From Nitrososphaerota archaeon (lineage in GTDB: Archaea > Thermoproteota > Nitrososphaeria > Nitrososphaerales > CADDZS01): a DNA stretch of 62,003 nucleotides. Under the pieces are notes generated by a model, which worked only from the letters and a program-made list of their open reading frames with translations, did no database searches and was not told where the DNA came from. The DNA is taken from NCBI GenBank assembly GCA_013288145.1, contig JABDCJ010000001.1:1-62003 (forward strand), given 5' to 3'. A program made the translations under genes and the position numbers. Shown here piece after piece: positions 8,671 to 17,152 of the stretch; position 1 is the first letter of the stretch, and each line of letters opens with the position of its first letter.

Positions 8671-8801
8671 GAAGCGTCAAAATGTGCATTGCTGGTATAA
8701 GTTGATCTCAATCACGCGGTGATTTTCGTATTAGACCGATGCCCACGAGCCCAACAACTCTTATTATTTTTCTGAGGATTTTGCTATGAGGGATTACAAA
8801 G

Positions 8802-9794
8802 ATGCGGCTGGTAACTTTCGAAGAACCCCATTACAAGCGAGAGAGAGTTGGATTATGGATTGGAACCGATGACGTTGTTGATCTAAACTTTGCCAATGGC
8901 CGATTTCTTCAAGAGAACGGCGATGAATATCCGCAACCTTTCGCGGACGCATTCACTCCTCCTGATCTTGTGAAACTCTTGGAAGGCGGGAAAAAGTCGA
9001 TGGATGCAGCGAGGACCGCAATGAAGTTCGTAGAAGATGTGGGACCCTCCAAGATTTCCGGCCCCAAAGGAGAAGAGGCTGCTTTCAAATTCTCAAAGGT
9101 CCGAATACTAGCTCCAATTCCCCGTCCGGTCAAGATTATTCATACGGCCGGAAACTTTCGTGAGCACGCAAACGAGGGAACAGAATCTGGCTGGGAGTTT
9201 CCAATGCCACACTGGATCTCGTTTCTCAAGAGCCCTTCCACGATCATAGGAAACGAGGGAAAAGTAATCCATCCCAAATATACCAAAATGTTGGATCACG
9301 AGATTGAACTTGCCATAGTAATCGGAAAGAAGTCAAAGCATCTTACGAAAGAATCTGCCTGGGAGGCTATCGCAGGATTCACGGTATTCAACGACATTTC
9401 TGCAAGGGACATCCAGAGGGAAGAGATGAAGTCGGGTCTATTGAACTTCGGAAAAAACATGGATACGTTCGGCCTATTCGGACCTTGCTTTGTCCCAAAG
9501 GAGGACATCGGCGACGTACACAAATTGAAGATCGAGTGCAGGGTCAACGGGGATCCTAGGCAGGTCAGTAACACTGATCACCTTTCCGTTTCAGTTCCGG
9601 AAATAGTCTCTCACTATTCCTGGGTCACTCTCTATCCAGGTGATATAGTCACGACCGGTACCGTTTCGGGAGTTGCAGCATTCCGGAAAGATCCGGAAAA
9701 GTATTTCCTAAAACCTGGAGACGTTCTCGAATCAGAAATCGAAAACATCGGGGTTTTGCGAAATTACATCGTCGAAGAGGAAGGTACCTTCTAG
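8802..9794 (+). CDS. Fumarylacetoacetate hydrolase (FAH) family protein
   Basis: 330 residues, ATG start preceded by an A/T-rich promoter-like stretch (cttattattttt, about 8759-8770). The FAH fold is clear from about residue 95: ILAPIPRPVKIIHTAGNF, then the metal ligands in LDHEIELAIVIGKKS (E-x-E), FTVFNDISARDIQ and YPGDIVTTGTVSGV. Members hydrolyse or decarboxylate beta-diketo acids in aromatic and related catabolism (for example 2-oxo-hept-3-ene-dioate hydratase, acylpyruvase, oxaloacetate decarboxylase). The N-terminal 90 residues are typical of the archaeal/bacterial long form. The exact substrate is not decided by the sequence. Confidence 0.9.
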   Translation: MRLVTFEEPHYKRERVGLWIGTDDVVDLNFANGRFLQENGDEYPQPFADAFTPPDLVKLLEGGKKSMDAARTAMKFVEDVGPSKISGPKGEEAAFKFSKVRILAPIPRPVKIIHTAGNFREHANEGTESGWEFPMPHWISFLKSPSTIIGNEGKVIHPKYTKMLDHEIELAIVIGKKSKHLTKESAWEAIAGFTVFNDISARDIQREEMKSGLLNFGKNMDTFGLFGPCFVPKEDIGDVHKLKIECRVNGDPRQVSNTDHLSVSVPEIVSHYSWVTLYPGDIVTTGTVSGVAAFRKDPEKYFLKPGDVLESEIENIGVLRNYIVEEEGTF

Positions 9795-9847
9795 TCAATT
9801 TTTCCGAAGACTAAAGTAGCTTTCCTAAAATTAGCCATCGTAGAAAA

Positions 9848-11470
9848 ATGCCCGCGAAATCGAGGAAAACATCTGCGAAAAAGCCCAGACCGAGATCATC
9901 AAAGAATCCTGTAGTTTTGGTAGTTCTGGATGGGTGGGGAATCGCACATCCAGGCCGATTCAACTCGATAACTCTCGCGAAAAAGCCAAATTTCGATTCT
10001 ATTTCCAAAGAGTACGGCACGGCAGAAATCTGCGCTTCTGGTACTTGTGTCGGACTTACCGAAGGACAGATGGGCAATTCTGAAGTCGGCCACTTGACAA
10101 TCGGCGCGGGGAGAATAATTTTCCAGGATCTCATGCGGGTCTTTGACGAAATCAACTCCGGGAAACTGGCAAAGAACCAGAAGCTCGTTCGCGCCCTGAA
10201 GAGTTTGAAGAAGAGGAAAAATGCGACGCTTCACTTTCTCGGACTGCTCTCGAACGGTGGAGTGCACAGCCACATCGATCACCTGTTCGCGCTCCTCAAG
10301 ATAGCTCGCGACCTGGGAATTGAGAGGATCGTCGTCCATGTATTCCTCGACGGCAGGGACACTCCTCCCAGAAGCGGTATTGACTATCTCGCAGCGCTCA
10401 CCGGCTTTCTTTCCGATTTCAAGGACGCATATATCGGAACTGTTGGAGGCAGGTACTACGCGATGGACCGGGACAACCGGTGGGAGAGAATCAAGCTTGC
10501 TTACGACGCAATTGTTTATGGGGATGGGGAAAAGTTCGAGGATCCGCTCGCTTCGGTAAAACAATCGTACCAGAGGGGAGAAAACGACGAATTTGTCATA
10601 CCGATAGTGAATTCAAAGTACTCTGGAATGAACGACGGCGACCTTGCGATCTTTTTCAATTTCAGACCCGATCGAGCAAGACAGCTCAGCAGAGCTCTTA
10701 CAGCAAGTGCAAAGGATTTCGCGAACCTGTTTGATCGGAACGAGAAAAGACGGCCGAAGAAGCTGCAGTTGATTACGACCACGATCTACGACGAGAAGTT
10801 GAAGGGTCCGATTGCGCTAATTGGAAGAGAAATCGTGCGTGACACTCTCAGCAACGTATTGGAGAAAGAAAACCTGCGTCAACTAAGGGTTGCAGAGACT
10901 GAAAAGTACGCGCACGTCACCTACTTCTTCAATGGGCTGGTGGAGAAACCGAGGCGGTTTGAAGACAGAATTCTGATCCCTTCGCAAAAAGTCGAAACTT
11001 ATGACAAAAGTCCTGCGATGAGCGCAAGGGAAATTGCCGAGAATACGGTGAACTCTATCGCCTCTTCAAAGTACGCGTTCACCCTAGTGAATTTTGCCAA
11101 TGCCGATATGGTTGGACACTCCGGTATGGTCGAACCCACTGTGAAGGGAGTTGAGATGGTCGATGAATGTCTCGGCAAGGTAATAGGCGCATGGAAGGAA
11201 AAGCAGAACGAGCTGACTCTAATAATTACTGCAGATCATGGAAATGCAGAAAAGATGTTTGATCCCGCAACAGGACAGCCGCACACCGCCCACACTTCCA
11301 GCCCCGTCCCACTGGCATTAGTTTCTAAAAAATGGAGACTTGAGATTCCTGAGGGCTACCAGACGGGTCTCAGGGACCTATCTCCGACTATTCTTGAAAT
11401 AATGGGGTTGAAAAAACCAAAAGCAATGACTGGAGCTTCGCTGGCTCGATCTCGGTTAGATCCGGACTAG
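9848..11470 (+). CDS. gpmI: 2,3-bisphosphoglycerate-independent phosphoglycerate mutase
   Basis: 540 residues, near the 510-residue norm plus a basic N-terminal tail (KSRKTSAKKPRPRSSKN). The enzyme interconverts 3- and 2-phosphoglycerate using two Mn ions. Motifs in order: VVLVVLDGWGIA at the start of the alkaline-phosphatase-like domain, QMGNSEVGHLTIGAGR with the phosphoserine, SNGGVHSH, FLDGRDTPPRSG, FFNFRPDRARQ, then the C-terminal metal ligands in NFANADMVGHSG and ITADHGNAE with THTSSPVP-like ending. It is the GpmI type; many archaea use the unrelated-length ApgM. Its 3' end faces ftsZ across a shared terminator. Confidence 0.95.
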   Translation: MPAKSRKTSAKKPRPRSSKNPVVLVVLDGWGIAHPGRFNSITLAKKPNFDSISKEYGTAEICASGTCVGLTEGQMGNSEVGHLTIGAGRIIFQDLMRVFDEINSGKLAKNQKLVRALKSLKKRKNATLHFLGLLSNGGVHSHIDHLFALLKIARDLGIERIVVHVFLDGRDTPPRSGIDYLAALTGFLSDFKDAYIGTVGGRYYAMDRDNRWERIKLAYDAIVYGDGEKFEDPLASVKQSYQRGENDEFVIPIVNSKYSGMNDGDLAIFFNFRPDRARQLSRALTASAKDFANLFDRNEKRRPKKLQLITTTIYDEKLKGPIALIGREIVRDTLSNVLEKENLRQLRVAETEKYAHVTYFFNGLVEKPRRFEDRILIPSQKVETYDKSPAMSAREIAENTVNSIASSKYAFTLVNFANADMVGHSGMVEPTVKGVEMVDECLGKVIGAWKEKQNELTLIITADHGNAEKMFDPATGQPHTAHTSSPVPLALVSKKWRLEIPEGYQTGLRDLSPTILEIMGLKKPKAMTGASLARSRLDPD

Positions 11471-11526
11471 TAAAAAAAAGTAAAAGAGAGAAAAAGGGAT
11501 TACTAAATCCCTTTCTTCTTGTTTTT
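11471..11526. terminator. Two-way terminator between gpmI and ftsZ
   Basis: A perfect 9-base stem (aaagggatt 11493-11501 and aatcccttt 11506-11514) with a 4-base loop sits between the two converging stops. On the plus strand it is followed by T-rich sequence. On the minus strand the A-run at 11472-11495 gives a T-rich tail. Both genes end within about 25 bases, so one structure probably serves both. Confidence 0.7.
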
Positions 11527-12556
11527 AGTTCTTTGATCTGAGTAGTCTTCCTACTTTTCCTGGCTGCTCCGCGAGGAAGGTGCTTTCAACTCCGGTCAAT
11601 ACCAGCATGACTCGGACGCGTCCCTGAAGGCTGGGATCAACTCTTGCACCCCAGACAACTCGGGCTTTTGGTGGAAGAGATCTCGTGATCATTTCACCTG
11701 CTTGAGTAACTTCATCCAGAGTGATGTCGTCACCACCAGCAACGTGAATCAGCACACCGAATGCCTTTGTCGAGTCTTTGATGTCAAGGAGCTGTGCATC
11801 TAGTGCGGACTGGACTGCTCTTTCGATCCTGTCGTCACCGGAGGCTTCGCCGACACCCATCGCTGCAATTCCACGCTTCTCCATGATTGCTCTAAGGTCA
11901 GCAAAGTCAATGTTGATCAAACTTGCAGTTGTGATAGTCTCGGTAATTCCTTTCACAAACTCGCCGACGAGCTCGTTTGCAACGCCGAGCGCTTCCTTCA
12001 ACGGAAGGTCACCCGCGACTTTAGCGAGTTTGTTGTTGTCTATTACAACGACTGTGTCACAGTGGCTGCGCAGTTTCTCGAGACCATCCTTTGCATTATT
12101 GTAACGGAATCTTTCGACTGCGAACGGTAGAGTTACAACGCCGATCATTAAAGCACCTGAAGGCTTTAGGGCATTAGCAATAACCCAGGATGCTCCGGTT
12201 CCAGTTCCTCCTCCCATTCCGGTCGCAATGTAGATGATGTTTGAACCTGTCGTGTCTTTCTTGATCTGATCGATAGATTCTCGGGCAGCCTGCTCACCGC
12301 GTTCTGGATATCCACCGGCTCCCATTCCCTTCGTGCTTTTTTCACCTAGCAGGACCCTTCTGTCAGCTTTTACTATGCTCAAGTGGGTCGCGTCAGTGTT
12401 TGCAGCGATAAGTTTCGCGCCAGACACTCCGCCTTTCTTATCTTTGACCCACGAGACGATGTTGCAGCCTGCTCCGCCGACTCCGATGACGGAGACCTGT
12501 GGCCTCGCAGCGCGCATTATTGCCTCGATTTTTTCTGTCTCGAGCATTTCATCCAT
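11525..12556 (-). CDS. ftsZ: Tubulin/FtsZ-family GTPase
   Basis: About 343 residues from ATG 12556. The frame stays open to a TTG at 12604, but a TATA-like tatattg (12584-12590) and a second at 12619-12628 place the likely transcript start inside that extension. FtsZ-type GTPases form filaments in cell division or shape. Motifs: VIGVGGAGCN (T1), the T4 loop GMGGGTGTGAS, PFAVERFRYNNA, the T7-loop region INIDFADLRAIM, and a C-terminal domain to about residue 330. No long C-terminal tail or clear C-terminal peptide is seen. Many thaumarchaea carry an FtsZ homologue alongside CdvB proteins; whether it divides the cell here is unknown. Confidence 0.9.
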   Translation of the reverse strand: MDEMLETEKIEAIMRAARPQVSVIGVGGAGCNIVSWVKDKKGGVSGAKLIAANTDATHLSIVKADRRVLLGEKSTKGMGAGGYPERGEQAARESIDQIKKDTTGSNIIYIATGMGGGTGTGASWVIANALKPSGALMIGVVTLPFAVERFRYNNAKDGLEKLRSHCDTVVVIDNNKLAKVAGDLPLKEALGVANELVGEFVKGITETITTASLINIDFADLRAIMEKRGIAAMGVGEASGDDRIERAVQSALDAQLLDIKDSTKAFGVLIHVAGGDDITLDEVTQAGEMITRSLPPKARVVWGARVDPSLQGRVRVMLVLTGVESTFLAEQPGKVGRLLRSKN

Positions 12557-12758
12557 TTTCGACTGTGTATCAGTATCGTACGACAATATATGATCAAAGG
12601 GCAAAACAGTTGCCGGCCATTATACCCTTTGTGAAGTTCAAAAGAGGAAGCAGTAAACGAATTTTTGTGAGTGCTACTTTGATATTTAGGCGAAATCCGT
12701 ACTAGGAATTCTAGCTTGATCAGCCGGGGTATCTCGAATGCTTTCCGGATAGAAAGTT

Positions 12759-14147
12759 CTAAGATGGTTGAACCATCGTTCCGAGTCCGGGCGATGCAAA
12801 GCCTGCGCCGTCTTCATATGCAATCTGTCCACTGACCAGCGCGTACTTTACCCGACCGTTGACTTCCACGCCGTCGTATAGCACAGTCTCCCAGGCTTTG
12901 GTCTGAAGCTCGGAAGCCTTGATAGTCCAAGTTTGGTTCAGATCAACAATTGCTAGATCGGCATCGGACCCGGTTTGAATTGAACCCTTACTCGGAAAAA
13001 TTCCAAATCTCTTCGCAGCCGCAGTGGACGTAATCCTTGGAATATCACTAAGCTTCAACCTTCCTTTCATCACAAAGTTGAGAAGCAAAGGTAGTCGTGT
13101 TTCGACTCCTGGCGTTCCGGACGGCGCGGCGAAAATGTCATTCCAGCCTCGCTGCTTTTCAGAATTCGAGTGCGGCGCGTGATCGGTTGAGACCATATCA
13201 ATTTCGCCGGTTGCGAGAGAGCGAATCATCCGCTCGATATCTTCAGGATCTCTGGGTGGCGGATTGAATTTTGCATATGGTCCTTTCTTTTCCAGAATCT
13301 CTTTGGAAAAAATCATGTACTGCGGGCAGGTCTCGGATGTTACATCGATTCCACGTTGCTTTGCTTCTGAAAGTAGATCAACTGATCTTGCGGCACTTAC
13401 GTGTACGAAGTGGGTCTTCGCGTGCAAATATTCAGACAAGATCAAAGCATCAGATACGGCTTCCTCCTCTGTAAAATTCGGGCGGGAATCATAATGGGCG
13501 AGTGGATCTTTTCGTTTATCCTTCTTCATCTTTTCAGAAAGCAAGTTTACAGTAGAATCGCATTCTGCGTGTATGCAATGAACTCTGCTGGTTTTGTTTA
13601 CTTCCTCCATTGTTTGAAAGAGCTGTGCGGAGTTTGTCACAAATGTTCCAGCGTACTCTTTTTCCCTTTCTTTCGCAGGTGCGACCATGTACGTCTTAAA
13701 CGCGACAGCGCCTGCCTTTGAAAGTTCTGAGATTGAGCTCAAATTTTCGTGGCTTGCTCCTGCGATCAGACCGAAGTTGCAAACCGATTTGTTCTTCACT
13801 AATCTCGCCTTCTCGTTAAGGATTTCCGCCGTCGTGACTACAGGTTCAGTATTCGGCATATCAAACACAGTTGTCGTCCCTCCAGCAACTGCGCCTCGGG
13901 ATCCGGAAACAAAATCTTCCTTGTAGGTCTGCCCCGGATCGCGAAAGTGAACATGAGGATCGATTAAACCCGGCAGTATTACAAGGCCTTGCGCGCTGAT
14001 TGAATGTCCAGCTTTGCTGCTCGGGGTTTTTTCAATTGAAGAGATCTTCCCTTCGTTAACAAAAAGGTCACACTCGATAAGTTCTCCGTCCTCGTCTAAG
14101 ATCCTTCCGTTCCTGATCTGGAGATCGTGAGTACTTGAAGACGCCAG
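12759..14147 (-). CDS. Dihydroorotase/allantoinase-family amidohydrolase with non-standard start
   Basis: The intact frame runs from the stop at 12759 back to about 14220, but contains no ATG, GTG or TTG before the catalytic region. The family N-terminus (DLQIRNGRILDEDGELIE) is present. The best start is CTG 14147 or ATT 14150, with a GAGGGAT about ten bases upstream, giving about 462 residues, the family norm. The metal motif HVHFRDPGQ and GGTTTVFDMPNT, the lysine (carboxylated in the family) in FKTYM, the HAE and VHVSAA histidines, and STDHAPHS with the metal Asp are all there. ETCPQY is shared with allantoinases. It hydrolyses a cyclic amide; pyrimidine synthesis is the first guess. Confidence 0.83.
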   Translation of the reverse strand: MASSSTHDLQIRNGRILDEDGELIECDLFVNEGKISSIEKTPSSKAGHSISAQGLVILPGLIDPHVHFRDPGQTYKEDFVSGSRGAVAGGTTTVFDMPNTEPVVTTAEILNEKARLVKNKSVCNFGLIAGASHENLSSISELSKAGAVAFKTYMVAPAKEREKEYAGTFVTNSAQLFQTMEEVNKTSRVHCIHAECDSTVNLLSEKMKKDKRKDPLAHYDSRPNFTEEEAVSDALILSEYLHAKTHFVHVSAARSVDLLSEAKQRGIDVTSETCPQYMIFSKEILEKKGPYAKFNPPPRDPEDIERMIRSLATGEIDMVSTDHAPHSNSEKQRGWNDIFAAPSGTPGVETRLPLLLNFVMKGRLKLSDIPRITSTAAAKRFGIFPSKGSIQTGSDADLAIVDLNQTWTIKASELQTKAWETVLYDGVEVNGRVKYALVSGQIAYEDGAGFASPGLGTMVQPS

Positions 14148-14372
14148 AATGGGATCCCTCGAAGGTGTTGGAATATTGTGATGGCTTAGTCTAAAGAATT
14201 TGCCGCTCTTTACGCGAATTTAGAGCGTTATCACGGTTTACCCTTTCAGGACTTTATTGAAAAGTTGAAACTGCGGCTAAGGAGCATGAATCTATTAACC
14301 GGAAATTTCCCGGTCAAAATACGAACTGACCTTGGCGGCGAGCACTACCGAATCTAAACGCAATCAAATAGA

Positions 14373-14735
14373 TTAGGCTTTAACAATTAGCTCAAGAACG
14401 TTCTCTATTTTTTCAGTCGCAAACGACTCGTCACCGATCAATGAAGTAATTGCGAGCAAATTCTGCGCAACCTGTCTTCCCTTTAGTGTAAGTTTGAATT
14501 CCATTTTTCGCACAACTCCGTTTTCGGCAAGTTCCCGGGTGACTTGAGACTCTACCAGTCCGGTGTTTTGTAAGAGCATTTTTTCCTTGTTCCACGTAGA
14601 ACCGCTTATTCCTACGGCCTGAAGGATGTCCAGAGAAGCGACCTTACCACGCAACAACAAGGCTAACAAAATCTTCGACTGAATTTCAGAGAGTACGGGT
14701 TTTTGCATCTCGTCAGCGTCTTGGGTATTAGGCAA
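14373..14735 (-). CDS. Winged-helix DNA-binding protein, MarR-like
   Basis: 120 residues. The helix-turn-helix region is about 16-75 (IQSKILLALLLRGKVASLD, then SGSTWNKEKMLLQNTGLV). A strand-rich wing follows (RKMEFKLTLKGRQVAQNLLA) and then a C-terminal helix. It resembles the archaeal single-domain MarR/PadR kind, with no ligand domain. It stands alone, with its 3' end facing the upstream region of the dihydroorotase-like gene. Target unknown. Confidence 0.65.
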   Translation of the reverse strand: MPNTQDADEMQKPVLSEIQSKILLALLLRGKVASLDILQAVGISGSTWNKEKMLLQNTGLVESQVTRELAENGVVRKMEFKLTLKGRQVAQNLLAITSLIGDESFATEKIENVLELIVKA

Positions 14736-15048
14736 TAAACCTTTAGGCGGAATTATAGTTGGCCTGCATATTCAGGACGGCAGAATGCCATTCAATACAG
14801 AATTTCAGAAAATTTCTCCGGTTTAGGAAAAATTGTTTTTCTGAAAAAGTAGTATGAACGCAAAAAATCATTGATTCCGTTTGTTTCGACGGATATCTGA
14901 TTGATCAAGAGGAATGTCGGTGTTTTTGTAAATGAAGACCACATAAAGTACGAAATAAAAACAGGTTCCATTGTGAATGCGTACGAGCCCCTGAGCGCAC
15001 GGTTTCGTAGATTGATTAAATAACTGAAAAATAGCAAGCTTTTGTGCA
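14736..15048. promoter_or_regulatory. 313-base divergent promoter region
   Basis: This gap separates a minus-strand winged-helix gene from the plus-strand secreted protein. A TATA-like attgattaaataac at about 15011-15024 lies about 30 bases before the TTG at 15049, which fits a leaderless transcript. No gene was seen in the rest. Confidence 0.45.
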
Positions 15049-15834
15049 TTGTCCCGATCGAAGAACAGCAGAGACATCAGCGCGAGACGGCGCCGGAAGC
15101 AGGATAAGGGTCTTCCTTGGGCGTACATTCTTCCAGCAATAGCGGTAATAGCATTGATAATTGGCGCGATCTACATAGAGACGAGCCAGGGTCAGACGAC
15201 AACTGCGGTTTTGCTTTCCGGAAGCTTTCACTTTCCGTTTCAGTGTCTTGGGACCGAGGCTTTGTTTCTTCACATTCATCCGCATCTGAGTATTGTAATT
15301 AACGGAAAGAATGTTACGATTCCAGGTGGTATAGGAATTGAGAACGCCATACCGGAGGGATCGTCGAATTGGGGCGAAGTCTACGGCGGAGGATCGAGTT
15401 CCTGTTTTGAGCCAGTTCACACCCACGATGCGTCCGGGTTGATTCACATCGAATCTCCCACTAACCAGAACTATACACTTGGAGACTTTTTCAATATCTG
15501 GAATCAGACATATACTTACGCGCTTGTTAACGGAACAAAGCATCCTATCGTTTTCAACAGCAATGACATTCTAGGTTTTACAACAAACAGCACGTACAAA
15601 CTTGTGGTACTTGTTGATGGCAAGCCATCAACTAGTTTCGGAAGTATTGTCTTGAACGCGCTGGATTATTGCGGGCCATCTATCACGAGCACCAAGTCAG
15701 CGTGCTACCCTACGGATTGGAGCACGCAGACTAATAGTGGAGGAATTCCCGCGTGGAACGGCCAGCTTACAGGCTATCCTTACGGGACCGGTCACACAAT
15801 TGTAATTGAATACGGCCCGGCTTCACAAGTGTAA
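15049..15834 (+). CDS. Membrane-anchored exported protein with His-rich domain
   Basis: 261 residues from TTG. A very basic N-terminus (SARRRRKQDKG) and one membrane helix (AYILPAIAVIALIIGAIYI) anchor an exported domain. That domain has the clustered histidines of a repeating family: LFLHIHPHLSIVINGK, then FEPVHTHDASGLIHIES, then TLGDFFNIWNQTY. Similar sequences occur in archaea and bacteria without a settled function. The histidines, plus cysteines near the middle and end (CLG, SSCFEP, DYCGPS, SACYP), suggest metal binding, perhaps copper. It is followed two bases later by the convergent tatA. Confidence 0.68.
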   Translation: MSRSKNSRDISARRRRKQDKGLPWAYILPAIAVIALIIGAIYIETSQGQTTTAVLLSGSFHFPFQCLGTEALFLHIHPHLSIVINGKNVTIPGGIGIENAIPEGSSNWGEVYGGGSSSCFEPVHTHDASGLIHIESPTNQNYTLGDFFNIWNQTYTYALVNGTKHPIVFNSNDILGFTTNSTYKLVVLVDGKPSTSFGSIVLNALDYCGPSITSTKSACYPTDWSTQTNSGGIPAWNGQLTGYPYGTGHTIVIEYGPASQV

Positions 15835-15835
15835 A

Positions 15836-16192
15836 CTAATCTTTAACTTTCGAAGCAAGCTCAGAAGCAATCTGGGATCTTGATTTCCCGCGTGTATCAA
15901 TCCCCTCGTTTCTCGCTGCAATAAGCAACGGATCGCTTTCAGGAATTATGTCATTTGCCGCTGGCTGCGGCGAAGGTTGCATCACTTGATCTGTTGATCC
16001 CTTCATGCGGATCGGATTCTGCACATTATTGATTTCGGAGTTTATCGTGTCAGCCAAGCCTTTGCTAGCTTGATCGAACTCCCTTCTCGCCCTTCCGAGC
16101 GATCGAGCGAGTTCGGGAATCTTGTTGCTACCGAATACCAGGATGCCTAGCCCGATAATCAAAACCCAGACTACGGGATCGTCCCACGCCAT
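15836..16192 (-). CDS. tatA: Twin-arginine translocase subunit TatA
   Basis: 118 residues, ATG start. The N-terminal membrane helix (VVWVLIIGLGILVFGSNKIPEL) and the following amphipathic helix (ARSLGRARREFDQASKGL) with the F-G-x-x-K-x-P hinge are diagnostic. TatA forms the pore that moves folded proteins, such as Rieske and molybdopterin proteins. The C-terminal 45 residues are an extension: a Gln/Pro linker and then a small helical segment (LIAARNEGIDTRGKSRSQI) resembling a SAP/helical-hairpin motif. Several Tat-type proteins lie in this window. The start is 4 bases from that of the divergent gene at 16197. Confidence 0.9.
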   Translation of the reverse strand: MAWDDPVVWVLIIGLGILVFGSNKIPELARSLGRARREFDQASKGLADTINSEINNVQNPIRMKGSTDQVMQPSPQPAANDIIPESDPLLIAARNEGIDTRGKSRSQIASELASKVKD

Positions 16193-16196
16193 ATGA

Positions 16197-16604
16197 TTGG
16201 TTTCACTCTTCCGGAATGTAAGAATTGGTATCGGTAATTATTTACGCGTAACTCCCGAGCGACACTTATCTACAAGAGGCCGAAGATGGAAATTTGCTGC
16301 ATTCAATTTGGGTTTGCTGTTAGAGAAAATCGACGCTTACGTTGAGGGGCTGAAGAAGGGTGGGAAGGAACCCATGAACTATGCTACTCAGATCAGGATA
16401 ATGAAAGACGAAATTGACGAAGCCGATCGCGAAAAGGCAAGGTCCTATTTGATCGCACTCAAGCTCATGCTGGATAACAGCGTCGAAAATCGAGATATAA
16501 TCAAAGCGATATGTACGAGGATGGCGAAATCCTACGAACGAGTTTTACCTCTTTACATGATAGCAAATGAAACGATGGAAACATTCCTTCCAAACGAGCC
16601 CTGA
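16197..16604 (+). CDS. Hypothetical helical protein
   Basis: 135 residues from TTG 16197; in-frame TTGs at 16308 and 16314 are alternatives, because a start at 16197 lies only 4 bases from the divergent tatA start. The sequence is mainly helical (LLLEKIDAYVEGLKKGGK, then DEADREKARSYLIALKLML) without membrane segments. It begins with a basic stretch. The next gene (16643) follows 38 bases later on the same strand and codes for a membrane protein. Role unknown. Confidence 0.55.
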   Translation: MVSLFRNVRIGIGNYLRVTPERHLSTRGRRWKFAAFNLGLLLEKIDAYVEGLKKGGKEPMNYATQIRIMKDEIDEADREKARSYLIALKLMLDNSVENRDIIKAICTRMAKSYERVLPLYMIANETMETFLPNEP

Positions 16605-16642
16605 CCGCGCGCTTTTTTCGAAAAACCGGGCGGTGCTTCAAG

Positions 16643-17089
16643 TTGCCCGAAAGAGATCTTTCGCAATATCCAGAAGTTATCGAGTTTGAAGGCATCGGAA
16701 ACGTTTCGCTACTTCAGATTCACATTATCGCTGGCTCCGTCGTAGTATTGGGAGTAGTTTTTGCAATACTGGCTCCGCCCGGAGGTTACGTAGCTCTCGC
16801 GCTTTTCATAATAATCGCTACTGTCTACGATCTGGTTTTTATCAGGAAATCGCAAAAGCCGGTCAGGATTAAGCTTTTCCTCAGAACTGATCCGGTTCAG
16901 GCGATGCTGGGGGAAGCCAAGATCGGAGAAATCAAATCAGGTACTCTCGTTATGAATATGGAGAAAGATAACGAGCTTGGTTACAGGGCAGCTCCGAACA
17001 GACAAATCTCGATCTGGATTTTTGATTCAACCGAAGACGCGGAGACTGTAGCAAAAAGGTTACTTGAATACCTTCCCAGAGAAGCCTGA
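16643..17089 (+). CDS. Small membrane protein with cytoplasmic domain
   Basis: 148 residues from TTG. Two adjacent membrane helices (IHIIAGSVVVLGVVFAILA, then GYVALALFIIIATVYDLVF) are followed by about 80 soluble residues with beta strands (GEIKSGTLVMNMEKDN, then ISIWIFDSTEDAETVAKRL). No family was recognised. It shares a strand with the helical protein before it and the DUF1028 gene after it. Confidence 0.6.
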   Translation: MPERDLSQYPEVIEFEGIGNVSLLQIHIIAGSVVVLGVVFAILAPPGGYVALALFIIIATVYDLVFIRKSQKPVRIKLFLRTDPVQAMLGEAKIGEIKSGTLVMNMEKDNELGYRAAPNRQISIWIFDSTEDAETVAKRLLEYLPREA

Positions 17090-17152
17090 TTCTCCAGAAT
17101 TCAAAACTTATAGTCGAACATCTTCGAAAAAATTCCACGTGAATTCACATCA

